A stretch of DNA of 64,000 nt. Source: Allacma fusca. Lineage: Eukaryota > Arthropoda > Collembola > Symphypleona > Sminthuridae. This document shows positions 11,966 to 22,369 of the stretch, piece by piece. The DNA lies in contig OX359245.1 in assembly GCA_947179485.1 (NCBI GenBank), positions 31,731,067-31,795,066 of the forward strand, given 5' to 3'. The translations under genes and the position numbers were made by a program. Position 1 is the stretch's first letter, and each line of letters starts with the position of its first letter. The notes beneath the pieces are model-generated. The model was given only the letters and a program-made list of their open reading frames with translations, did not search any database and was not told where the DNA came from.

Positions 11966-12734
11966 AGTGGATTTATTTTTAAATATGCATTATTTGTGAG
12001 AATTAACGAAGTAATTTATTTTGTATCTTTCCCACATGACTCCGGAGATTTGTATTTTATTTTGTATCTTAACTAAGTTACACCTGGTATTTGCAGTTTA
12101 TATTTGTATTTTAACTTTTCTGAAAATTATTTAAAAATTACAATTTATTAAGAAACTGATATTTAGAAATAGTTAGGCACTAACCAATATGCTTGAAAGT
12201 ATGTACCGAAAACTATTGGGAATGCTTGCTCTTCCAAGTGTACTTCTTATCAGAGATGTTCAAATGATTTTCCCTTCCTTCAATCCTTCGAACGCAAAAA
12301 TAGATTCATTTCCTTCCTTAAGACCTCTTCAGATTGAAGGCTTGGAAACAAAAATTCCTTCCTTCACTCTACCTTTGAAGTGGTTTTATTGAGATCCTTT
12401 CTTAAGCCTTCAGTAATATACTTCCCTCACCAAATTCCGTCTTCCGTAATATTTTATTTTCATATATGAGACAACAAAGTCAAGATACGAAAAATTACAG
12501 TACCCGCCAGAAACCGCCTTTCTATCGTATTATACGTATCCTGGAACGTTACATGTGAATGATAGCGCGTATTGACTTCAATTTTTCATTAATGTGCTGA
12601 AGCCTTATATGTTCCTTCGCAATGTTTCCCCCTTCCCCCCTTCCCTTCATTTCTTTCGAAAGAAGCGCATCCTTCTCTGATGGATGGAAGGCTTCTTTGA
12701 AGGGTACCCGTCGACGGGTGAACATCTCTGAAGT
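11966..12734. other. No recognised gene; CTTCC-rich stretches
   Basis: AT-rich DNA with two pyrimidine-rich patches (about 12267-12420 and 12610-12690) carrying repeated 'ccttcctt' words. The ORF at 12189-12392 lies in the first patch and looks like low-complexity read-through. Confidence 0.5.
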
Positions 12735-13622
12735 ATGTATGTATGTATTTTTGTATGCATGTATGTATGTATTTGGTATGTATGCATGTATTTTTGTATG
12801 TATTTTGTATGAATGCATGTATTTGTGTATGTATTTTGTATGAATGCATGTATTTTTGTATGTATGTATGTATTTGGTATGTATTTTGTATGTATGTATG
12901 TATTTTGTATGTATGTATGTATGTATTTCGTATGTATGTATGTATGTATTTTCCATGTATGTATGTATGTATTTTCCATGTATGTATGTATGTATTTTGT
13001 ATGTATGTATGTATGTATTTTCTATGTATGTATGTATGTATTTTCTATGTATGTATGTATGTATTTTGTATGTTTGTATTTTGTATGTTTGTATTTTGTA
13101 TGTATGTATTTTGTATGTTTGTATTTTGTATGTATGTATTTTGTATGTATGTATTTTGTATGTTTGTATTTTGTATGTATGTATTTTGTATGTTTGTATT
13201 TTGTAGGTATGTATTTTGTATGTATGTATTTTGTATGTTTGTATTTTGTTTGTATGTATTTTGTATGTATGTATTTTGTATGTATTTTTTTTGTATGTAT
13301 GTATTTTGTATGTATGTATTTTGTATGTATGTATTTTGTATGTATGTATTTTGTATGTTTGTATTTTGTATGTTTGTATTTTGTATGTATGTATTTTGTA
13401 TGTATGTATTTTGTATGTATGTATTTTGTATGTATGTATTTAGTATGTATGTATTTTGTATGTATGTATTTTGTATGTATTTTTTTTGTATGTATGTATT
13501 TTGTATGTATGTATTTTGTATGTATGTATGTATGTATGTATGTATGTGTGTATGTATGTATTTTGTATGTATGTATTTTGTATGTATGTATGTATGTATG
13601 TATGTATGTGTGTATGTATGTG
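12735..13622. repeat. TATG/TTTTG microsatellite block (about 890 bp)
   Basis: Tandem tatg units interrupted by 'tattttg', settling into a ~16-bp higher-order unit 'tatgtatgtattttg'. Because stops are scarce in this repeat it is open in several frames on both strands (up to 301 codons of MYVF/CMY-type text); these are not genes. Confidence 0.95.
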
Positions 13623-13726
13623 CACGCGTTTTTAATCATCATCAATAATTATGATAGCATGTTAATTTGAATAACTAAGGTGATTAACGTTGAATGAATA
13701 TGGGACAAAAAGCTCTGGGATGAAAT

Positions 13727-13905
13727 TCAGAAAGACAATTTATTTAACCGACAAGCTACTTTTAGCATTCCCTACTTTATCGAGCCTTCGTCAATTTTCT
13801 CGTAGTAGCTTCGCAAACCTGATATTAATATTTCTAGTGTCTTCGAGAAATGGATTTTCACCTCGTGCAAGTATCTTGTATTTGCGTTGTCGCTAGAGAA
13901 TTTCT
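13727..13905 (-). pseudogene. Small unknown ORF, left copy of a head-to-head pair
   Basis: Read on the minus strand this encodes a peptide clearly homologous to the plus-strand ORF at 13923-14111, with shared TRYLH-VKI, SKTLE and RSYYEK-DEG blocks and a matching C-terminal KLSF. It has an internal TAG at 13772-13774 and no clear ATG, so it looks broken. I recognise no family. Confidence 0.45.
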
Positions 13906-13922
13906 CAATAATCTATTATGCA

Positions 13923-14111
13923 ATGAAGTTCAAGAATTTTTCTAACGACAGCGTTACTACAAGATACTTGCACGACGTGAAAATCAATTTGTCGAAGACA
14001 CTGGAACTGTTACAAATGAATGTCAGAAGCTACTATGAGAAAAACGACGAAGGTTTGATCAAATATGGAATGCTGGAAGAAGCTTGGCTGTTAACTAAAT
14101 TGCCATTTTGA
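13923..14111 (+). CDS. Small unknown protein (62 aa), right copy of a head-to-head pair
   Basis: ATG at 13923 (MKFKNFSNDS...) to TGA at 14109-14111. Landmarks are TRYLHDVKI, SKTLELL, RSYYEKNDEG and a C-terminal LLTKLPF. No domain is recognised, and the charge pattern suggests a helical peptide. Its inverted neighbour at 13905-13727 encodes the same protein at roughly 60% identity, with many differences conservative at the amino-acid level. That hints the duplicated unit was once coding. It could instead be a non-coding inverted repeat. Confidence 0.35.
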   Translation: MKFKNFSNDSVTTRYLHDVKINLSKTLELLQMNVRSYYEKNDEGLIKYGMLEEAWLLTKLPF

Positions 14112-14422
14112 CCTTCCACCCAGGGCTTTTTGTTTGTTTTCAGGATTAGATTTAGATTTATGCAAAATGTATATAAATGTATATTACTCGTTCCTATTTA
14201 GCGAATACTCCTAGTTCATCTAAAGGATTCGTCATGGACAGCCTACCGGAATTGAAGTAAGGGAATAATTTATTATTTAGTTTCAGTGATATATACGTTG
14301 GTCCTTTTGTTCTATCCTATCTCTTTTTACATGTTTTCAGCTGCATATTTTTTGTAACTAGAATGTACTTGCATAGCTCGGAATTGTAGCATCAATGCTG
14401 CAAATTTAAATCCAATGAAATT

Positions 14423-14658
14423 ATCGTTTTCACTTATTCCGCACAGCGCAGGAATCTCTTGGAGAAAACCTCCACCGAGTTCAGAGAGCCTTTTGTAGAA
14501 ACCTATTCCGCACCGAGCAAGTGTCTTTTTGGGACTCGCTTCAAATGAGGTGGGACTCGAAGAGACTAATTGCACAAAGTGGAAGGGTTTCCTGAGGACT
14601 TAATGAACATAGTGGAGTATAACTCCGTAGGATTTATTGTTCACGGTGGAGAGGTGTC
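14423..14658. repeat. 236-bp direct repeat, copy A
   Basis: Matches 14757-14992 at a constant offset of 334 bases with no indel and only a few substitutions. On the minus strand both copies are open for about 49 shared codons (CGIGFYKRLSELGGGFLQE), but no start or family is evident. Confidence 0.88.
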
Positions 14659-14756
14659 CAAAAACTTACTGTCTTGGTCAGATTCATGTATTAATGCTCA
14701 TGCTTTAGACTTGCATATGTGGAATACTGGATGCAAATTTTATCTCCGATAAAATC

Positions 14757-14992
14757 ATCGTTTTCGCTTATTCCGCACAGCGCAGGAATCTCTTGGAGAA
14801 AACCTCCGCCGAGTTCAGAGAGCCTTTTGTAGAAACCTATTCCGCACCGAGCAAGTGTCTTTTTGGGACTCGCTTCAAATGAGGTGGGACTCGAAGAGAC
14901 TAATTGCACAAAGTGGAAGGGTTTCCTGAGGACTTAATGAACATAGTGGAGTATAACTCCGTAGGATTTATTGTGCACTGTGGAGAGGTGTC
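14757..14992. repeat. 236-bp direct repeat, copy B
   Basis: Second copy of 14423-14658. The unit contains 'ttattccgcacagcgcagg' and 'gtgggactcgaagagac'. The high identity shows a recent local duplication inside the Polinton. Confidence 0.88.
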
Positions 14993-15142
14993 TACAGATA
15001 TACCGAATACATTGGATTTTTGCTGAATGGGAGGGGTGTATGCACATGATAAATAATAAATGCAAGTTAGAAATATTATTTACATAATTCAGTTTAATAC
15101 TTTAGAAAAATAATTTATACAAACCTGAGATTATGAATTTAA

Positions 15143-18100
15143 TCATTTAAGATTTTCATAATTATTTAACTGGTTTTCGATGCGTTCAATGAGCTCGATA
15201 TCAGCCTGCTTTTCTTTTCTGATATCTTGTAGAACACTTTGAACGTTGGTAATCTGGTCCAATTCGACAAAATCCAATTCCTCGAGGAACGCAAAGGCGT
15301 CTTCGAGTGACAGATCCTCGTTGGTTGAATCAATGCCGTGGTTGTAGTCAATCACTGTCGATGTCTCAACTGGAGGGTTCTCAACTGGTGGGTTCTCAAC
15401 TGGTGGGTTCTCGATCGCATTTTCTGGGGACACTGTATCCCCGTCTAGAGTTATAACCTCGGGTGACCTCGGTGGTTCAACAGGCCCGTCACTGTCATCA
15501 TCATCACTATCAAGTATGATCACTTCTGGAAGTTCCATGTGGTTGACTCCGGTAGATATAAGATCTTGAAATGTTTCATCAGGCCCGTCAATGTCATCAT
15601 CACTATCAAGTACGATCGCTTCCGGAGGTCCCATGTTGTTGACTCCGGTAGATATACGACCTTGAAATGTTTCAGCAGGCCCGTCAATTTCATCATCACT
15701 ATCAAATATAATCGCTTCCGGAGGTCCCATGTGGTTGACTCCGGGAGATATAAGATCTTGAAATGTTGGTGATGGCGAGGCCGGTGGCGTCAGCCACACG
15801 TTGCTAGACGGAATTTGAAGTAGATTTCCGTCAACGGCACCACGATGTGTCCCATCACTGACCCAAGGCTCCTGAAAGAATGGAATTTTGTACAGTGCCC
15901 GCTTGGATTCGGTTTTCGCTGATTTGCGCTGCTCAATGTTGAACTCAATGTAAGGCTTAAAATAAGCCTCTTCATGAAAACTAATCCCTGCATGTATGTC
16001 GAGCAATTCCATGCCCATATTTAGGTAGAACTGAAGAGCTTTATAATGGACTACGTATTCAATACGATCCCCGCAATGAAGCAAGAGTCTTGGTTCACTT
16101 GTAAACGAGCGAACCAGACCAAGGGATTCCATCGTTTCCTGCTGCCCAGACGACAAATCAGAAATACGAACCTTTCGTTTTTCCGGAGCTAATGGCAAAG
16201 ACTCAGTTTCATCCTGTAGTTTTTCAGGGTAGCGCAAACGTACACGCAGAATATACCCAGTCTCATTGTCTCCATCATACGTTTTCCAATTAATGTTTTT
16301 CAAACTACCTACGCTTTCCCACTTGTAATCGGAATGAGGGAATTTTCCCAGCAGAGCTGTGGCATAAAGGGAAACTTTATCGTTATAGAGAATATGTGTA
16401 CGTTCTTTGGTAGGATCAAATCCCAGCGGAGAGCGTTCTTAATTGGCGGTGACAATTTTGCGAGTGCAGAAAGCCATTCCACCTCTTATTCCGGATGTAA
16501 TCATGTCGAGCATGTTTTTGTCGGTAATATACTCTATCTTGGCTTTGGTAAAAGATAAAAAACACTGCCATGAATATCCAGATACCGTACATACATAGGT
16601 TGGATCTAATCCATACGAAACAAAACAGTTTCTCCTAAAGTTTTCCCAAATCACTCCCAGAAGTACCGTGTCGATGATAGTGTAAGCTCTTGTAAACTGT
16701 TTAAAATCTCTGATTTGAAATTGTTCAATTAAAATCTGAATTTTTCCCCATTCTTCATTTGTAATTGATTCCTTCTTCAATTCGTTGTCGAAATGCTCCC
16801 GTCCCGGGATGGGATGTCCAATTTCTAGCTTCTCGGGTCCCGAAAGGTATGTATATGGATAAGGAAGCTTCTCAAAAAATATTGATGTTTCTTTAGAAAC
16901 AAGGTTATCCAGGCCGGGGAAAAGGTATGGCAAGCAGTCGTTAACTAGACTTGTTGTGCTTGCATTTTCAATTTTAAGACCCGCAGCCAGTGTGCTTAAA
17001 CTGGAGTTCAAAAACTGGAACGAGTCAATAAAACGAACCTTGACCTTTCTCTTGCCGCACGACTGCTTTGCACTTGGAGTATAGTTTTCGTCGTACTTTG
17101 ATTTTAATTCTGGAATGTACATATTGCTGGCGGTTATTTCTATCTGAACTAGTTTCTCACCACCTTTGCTTATGACGTTGACATCATGCGGGCTGAAAAA
17201 TGGTGAATCCAAATTTTGTAGTAGAAGATGAAAGTCGAATCCAGATCCATTGTGGCATACACATACTAAATCGTTTTTAAACTTAATTTTTAAATTACAA
17301 CTCTGACATAATGTATGAAGATAACGCCCACTTTGGTGACAATGGTGATACGTTTTTACAACTTTCATCGTAGTCCTATATGGTTTGTCTTCATCAGATG
17401 CATGGGTTTCATTTCTACTAGAACAAGTAAATTCGCGACGACAAAAGTCGCAATGTTTAGCAGCATTATGACGCTCAAGGTCTTCATCAGATGGCGTGAC
17501 AAAATTATTGACTGTCCTGATATCGTTTAGCACATTTTTCGCGTGATAGAAAACACGTTCAAAGAAATGATGGACCGGATCGGGACCGTCGTAATATTCG
17601 CAGGCAACAATTTTTGATTGCACTGTCGTGGTATAAACTAAGCATAATGCATAACTTGCTGCCTGGAATTCACTGTTGAGTGTAGTGCTCGCGCCTTTCT
17701 TTTCATTTAAAGACGATGAAAATGTTTCAAAGTCCCAATACAACACATAAGGGTACGGCAATGTCATTTCGAGTCGTTTAAACTCCAAGCAGTCGCCTTT
17801 CTTGGGGAGCCTTTCTTTAATCTTGCTCACACTTTTTGAACACGAATGAAACATTAGGGCTGAAGGTGATTTTAAATTTCGAAAGCAATGGTCACAAATA
17901 AACACTTTTTGCGGACTTTTGTTACACAAGAATTTGTTTATATCTGTAATCAAAACAAAGTGTTGATCGTCATCACTTCGAATTAAAAATAAATTAATTG
18001 TTCTTGGCGAGACGTAGTTACTTCTTCTCATAGGAATGACATCCCCGTCCTCATGTGTGAGCACATTTATTTTAACATTATTGCTTTCCTCAAACAATGG

Positions 18101-19096
18101 TATAGTTTTATAAACATTTACTGGACCGTTAATACAATCTGTTTTAAGCAGATGAAAATACTTTGTCCACGTATTGTGATTTTCCAAGTTTGGATTTTTG
18201 TAAAAATTTTCTTTATTAAATGCTATCTGATCGTCGCGAAATAATGCAGCAGCGACGCAGTACAGAAAACAATTGTCGTCATTGTTTTTAAAATTAACAA
18301 TCCCCTTGCGCTTCTCAAAAGGCATGGGCAAATATTTTTTCCCAACACTATTATAAAATAGTCTAGCTTCAGCCATTTTAATTTCAAAACTGTACATGTA
18401 TTTTTTATTCCACCCACTCCCATGACTTAAGAAGTTATTCTTTTTGTCAACAATATCAGAAGCAGCATGCACTAATATATATTCTATCTTACTTATCCAT
18501 TCTAATTCGTAGTGCATTGACTTGAAATATACTGTTGCTTCGTGTAATTGCAAATTGCCCTCGGAATCTTTAGATTCCTTTTTCATTTTTATCCCCATGC
18601 CAATTTCTATTTTAATGAGGCCATGTATTTTAAACAAGTCAGATAAAAAGGTTATTGCTGCCGGAGCCACTTCTTTAAACGTGGACTCTATGTCCGGAGC
18701 AGATATATGCTTGTTGTGTTTATACAACAGCATACTGCCTAAATGAGAACGGGAAAATTCGGAAAAATTGGACATATCAGGTTGCATGTATGAATCAACA
18801 TGCCCACGTCTTGAACCGGGGCATGGACACACATGCTGTTCTTTGACTCTACAGTAGTGATCACAATCACCACAAAAATGAATTCTCTCCAAATGCGACT
18901 CGAAATTGATGCGAGATCTACTGAAGAACCCACACGGCGTCATTGGACATCGTAAGCACTGTAATTAACAACGCATAATTTATCAATATTCGCGAGTGAA
19001 AATCTGACACTCAGCGATTATCATTACGGTACTTACATATCCCCTTTCGCCAGTGCGAATTGGACTTGGCTTGTCACTCGTCTCGTTGCTATCCAT
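15143..19096 (-). pseudogene. Polinton protein-primed DNA polymerase B, truncated and fused to an acidic SIM-rich tail
   Basis: Predicted exon 1 is 19096-19037 (20 codons, ATG) and exon 2 is 18958-15143. A Cys/His cluster follows the junction. Exo I is YWDFETFS and Exo II HNGSGFDFHLLL; a YTIIDTVLL block follows, and palm motif A is DKVSLY near 16360. An in-frame TAA at 16439-16441 splits it into 834- and 386-codon open parts; the frame is otherwise continuous. The conserved YVVHYKALQFYL...KPYIEFN block is present. The text then diverges at ALYKIPFF, exactly where motif B (KxxxNxxYG) and motif C (DTD) should follow; both are absent. The remaining ~240 residues are acidic repeats and a coiled-coil-like end. 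Polymerase activity should be lost. A PolB-to-other-ORF deletion fusion is the likeliest origin. Confidence 0.88.
15475..15770 (-). repeat. Three ~96-bp coding repeats, each with a SUMO-interacting-type motif
   Basis: In the frame of the polymerase tail, three 32-33-residue units each start TFQ and contain PPEAIIFDSDDEIDG, PPEAIVLDSDDDIDG or LPEVIILDSDDDD. A fourth shorter PEVITLDGD follows. A hydrophobic core of I/V/L followed by D-S-D-D is the canonical phospho-type SIM pattern. After them come three ENPPV repeats (about 15360-15410). Confidence 0.75.
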
Positions 19097-19571
19097 TATG
19101 CACGGAAGGAGAGAGTATGACAGGTGTCTGGTTGCGAGCGGCTCTCCACCGAAAGTAATAATCAGTGAAGAACTTCACCAGCTTTAGCCCCGCAATGAGG
19201 ACAATGCATACGCATATAGCTAGAGAGAGAGAAAAACAAGTTAGCATATAGCATGTCTAGAGCATATATCTACTAGCTTACGTTTCCACTCCTCCCTGCT
19301 TTCCAGACCCTTAAACCCGGTCGTATCATTTTTGTTTATAATTTTACTAACTAAAGTTGACAAAGAATTATACATCAATTCTGACAACTCATCGCTTCTT
19401 CCTTTGGTCTCCATCGTGGGTGACTACTCTTTAACAACTGATACCGACTTGGAAACTATGACTATTTTTAAAAGTATCTTGTTACCCAAATGCGTCAGCA
19501 CTTGCAACGGTAATAAGACAGTTGAGATTTTTAATCATTTCATTCTCAACTGGATCCATTCATAGACAACA

Positions 19572-19751
19572 ATGAGTGACGGTGAGTGAAAGTAAATATA
19601 AAGCTCGTTTTAACTGTTTTGTGCTACGAATATGCACAGGTATAATTATTTTCTACATTTTTTTGTAGATTGCGTTTTTACAGAGGGATGCACTGCGTGC
19701 GTGAGAGACGGGATGTATTATGTACAGACCGAGGACAATCGGTTCTGTTGA
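19572..19751 (+). CDS. Possible two-exon 30-residue Cys-containing peptide
   Basis: ATG at 19572, donor after 19581 (GTGAGT), acceptor before 19669 (TTTTTTGTAG), stop TGA at 19749-19751. The joined frame is a whole number of codons and encodes a short peptide with CTAC and a C-terminal Cys. It lies between the divergent polymerase and helicase genes. There is no homologue I recognise, and it may be chance. Confidence 0.2.
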
Positions 19752-19756
19752 TAAAC

Positions 19757-20070
19757 CGTGAGAACTATGCTGAATCTAAGCTCTCATCATGCACCTGCAT
19801 TAGAATGCATGGTCACTGAAGGTTCAAGGATAAATAAATGCTATTAGACAGGTGCATCTAGGAAGCCCGAATACAAACTAAGGAGGGGGAATGTAGTGTG
19901 AGAACCGTGCTCAACCTCAGTTCTCATAATATACGTTCATTGGAATGCATATACACTGAAGGGTCAAGGTCGAATTAAACGGACAGGTGCTTCTAAGGAA
20001 CCGAATCATTATTGAGGGGGAAATCATGAGAACCAATCTCGACCCTAGTTCTCATAATATGGTTTCATTA
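19757..20070. repeat. Tandem hairpin-containing repeat between PolB and helicase
   Basis: About 2.3 copies of a ~145-bp unit. Each starts with a short stem-loop, for example TGAGAAC...GTTCTCA (19900-19930 and 20027-20057), followed by 'gaatgcat', 'cactgaagg' and 'gacaggtgc'. It occupies the divergent intergenic region between polymerase (-) and helicase (+), where an early promoter or replication-related site would be expected. Function is inferred only from position. Confidence 0.65.
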
Positions 20071-20210
20071 GTAATCATAAACATAGTTCATAAACATAAT
20101 CGAAACGTGACCCGTGAAAACTCGTAAAGCATTAGAAAATAATTTCGCCGTGTGTAATTTCTCGCAGTTTGGCGATGAACCTCTCCCGTTGATATACTGA
20201 ATATATCATC

Positions 20211-21732
20211 ATGGATTGCAGTCAAGTCAAGGGATGTAATTTATCTCGATGCTCGCCAACACCATTGGAAGTTCCATCTATTCCATTGAGTGCATTGAGT
20301 TTACAACAGAGAGTAATACTGAACATTGTCAAAACCCATCTTCGTCAATCGTCTGAAGATCAGCTGGACAACCCGATTCGAGTTATCGTGTTGGGCAGTG
20401 GAGGAACAGGCAAGAGTGAAATTTGCTCGCATTTGAGATTCGAGCTGGAAAGTCAAAAGCAAAAGTGTCAAGATTTTGAATTTCTGATGGGAGCCTATAC
20501 TGGTATCGCAGCAAATCAAATTAAAGGTGGAACTATACATAGATCCTTCGGAATTCCTTCGTTCGTCAAGCACGATGATCATGACGCATTTGTAAGGAAC
20601 ATTGATCTTAATAGTGACCGAGCGCTATATCTGAGACGAGTGCAGTTTATTGTTTTCGACGAGATGAATTTCATCGGACAGAGAATGTTCTACCTTATTG
20701 ACAGACTTTTGAAACACGTTGATCGGAGGTACATCCATTTACCATTTTCGGGCAGGTCCGTCGTTTTACTCGGAGATATTTTTCAATTAGCACCGGCAAA
20801 CGACCGAGCAATATTCACCCTGCGGGTAAAACAAGTCCTAAATATGCCCAAGAAGCGTTCCAGCTGTACAGAAAATTTGACACTCATGTCTTCATAATTC
20901 GAAAACCATTTCGTCAGTTGGGAAACTCGCCGGAACAAGTCAGGTTCCAGAAATTTCTGGAACGTCTCCGGCTGTGTGAGATCACAGAACTGGACGTGGA
21001 GTATGCTCGGCGAAGACTTGCATCCGAATTACCATTTGAGGCGAAGAGGAAATTTGATCTTTCTATCCACGCATTTCCGAAACGCAGTCAAGTATTTCAT
21101 CACAATATGTAATTTTTTCTCGTAAACTGCTAAACATAGACTAGTTATTTAGTTTGAGTAATAATCCCTATTACTGATTCAGGAAGATGCTGAGGAAACT
21201 GTACCCAGAAGAAAACCGGGTTAGAATTAATAACGGCGATGAAGTTCTAGAACTTGCGATCGGATGTCCCGTCATTCTTCTTGAGAATTTATGCGTCTCA
21301 TCTGGTCTATGCAACGGATCCCGTGGGACATGTAAAGACATGTAAAGAAACGGGAATGTGAAGTGCATATTAGTGGACAGAATCAAGCAGTCGAGGTATA
21401 TACCGCCAATGGGGAAGTTTGTTCATATTAAACGCTTTCCTCTCGAATTATGTTTCGCTTTAACCGTGCACAAACTGCAAGGGCTCACACTCCCGTCCGT
21501 TGCCTTTTATCTGGGACAAGAACAAGTTTCCCCTGGAATAGACTATATATGCTTCTCAAGAACAAGGTCAGTCGACGACATACTCATTTTGGACAAGCAA
21601 CTACCATGCCATCGGTTGAGGGGAGATAGGAAACCGAGACTTCAGATTCTTGAAGAAGCAAGACTTGCGAAATTCGAACGGATTGGAGGATCAAGCATAG
21701 ACTGTGTAAATATGAGATCGTGGGTCGGCTGA
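20211..21732 (+). pseudogene. Pif1-type SF1 DNA helicase, broken
   Basis: ATG at 20211. Motifs in order: I GSGGTGKS, Ia TGIAANQIKGGTIHRSF, II VFDEMN, III LLGDIFQLAP, then the 2A-2B region with LCNGSRGTC, V TVHKLQG and VI YICFSRTRS. This is the full Pif1/RRM3 order, 5'-3' helicases that unwind DNA. Breaks are a frameshift around 20815-20840 (after AIFT), a probable 74-bp intron 21109-21182 (GTAATT...TTCAG) that keeps frame, and an in-frame TAA at 21343-21345 next to a tandem 10-bp word (21328-21347). A helicase is not part of the classic Polinton core set. It is divergent from PolB, as expected for a replication module. Confidence 0.82.
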
Positions 21733-21845
21733 AAATGCTAAAATATGTGTAAATGCGTAAATATGCTAACCAAAAAAACAATAAAACCCCAAAAAACGAA
21801 TTGAATTCTTGAAAATTTATTCAGATCATATTGCATTTTACAATT

Positions 21846-22367
21846 TCAACTTATACTGTAATATCGAGTCGCATACTTTGGCATACCATTCTGCTTTCCA
21901 CAATCTATAGATATAAACTTAGAAATATTGTTTACAAATTTCCGCACCATTGCGTCATTAGATTTTGATCTAACTTTAAAGCTACTCATAAAGTTTTCAT
22001 AACTTAGACCAATTATTCTTAGATAGGCAAAGTATACACAATATTGACCACAAACATCAGAATTAATACTTTGCAGTGAACGGCAGTTTTCTGCAATGAT
22101 GTTTTTAGCGGTCCATTCAATGTCTTTATAAATCCGAGGTGGTAGACCATACGAGTCGAACCACTCAGTATCGTTGATGCTATGCACGAACCAGCTGACC
22201 CAGTGCCAGCCTGGCTCATCAGCTCGGTCCGTATTTTGTATAACAACATACGGATAGGTCGAATTTTTCGTCAACGACCTCAACGTGTCTGTGGACGCAA
22301 TGTAAAAGGGTATTTCGTTTTTGGGAAGTAGACAGGCCAGAGCCTGGTAAATTTCACTGCTATTCAT
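21846..22367 (-). CDS. Adenain-like cysteine protease (Polinton PRO)
   Basis: 173 codons, intact. The catalytic order matches the adenovirus-type/Ulp1 fold: His55 in GWHWVSW, Asp71 in EWFDSYG, Gln99, and Cys106 in SDVCGQYC, with the Gln-to-Cys spacing of seven seen in adenain. In adenoviruses and Polintons this enzyme processes capsid and core proteins during maturation. The start ATG lies two bases after the stop of the capsid gene at 22370, so the two are part of the same dense minus-strand block. It is one of the few core genes of this element without a stop. Confidence 0.88.
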   Translation of the reverse strand: MNSSEIYQALACLLPKNEIPFYIASTDTLRSLTKNSTYPYVVIQNTDRADEPGWHWVSWFVHSINDTEWFDSYGLPPRIYKDIEWTAKNIIAENCRSLQSINSDVCGQYCVYFAYLRIIGLSYENFMSSFKVRSKSNDAMVRKFVNNISKFISIDCGKQNGMPKYATRYYSIS

Positions 22368-22369
22368 GG

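Noticed and set aside
12743-13670. Long open frames (up to 301 codons) on both strands
   Set aside because: They are produced by the TATG/TTTTG microsatellite; protein text is pure low-complexity repeat in every frame.
14327-14909. Pair of minus-strand ORFs sharing an identical N terminus
   Set aside because: They only reflect the 236-bp direct repeat and have non-ATG starts.
20211-21732. Helicase as a Helitron fragment
   Set aside because: It lies between Polinton genes inside defined Polinton ends, with no Rep/HUH text and no Helitron termini nearby.
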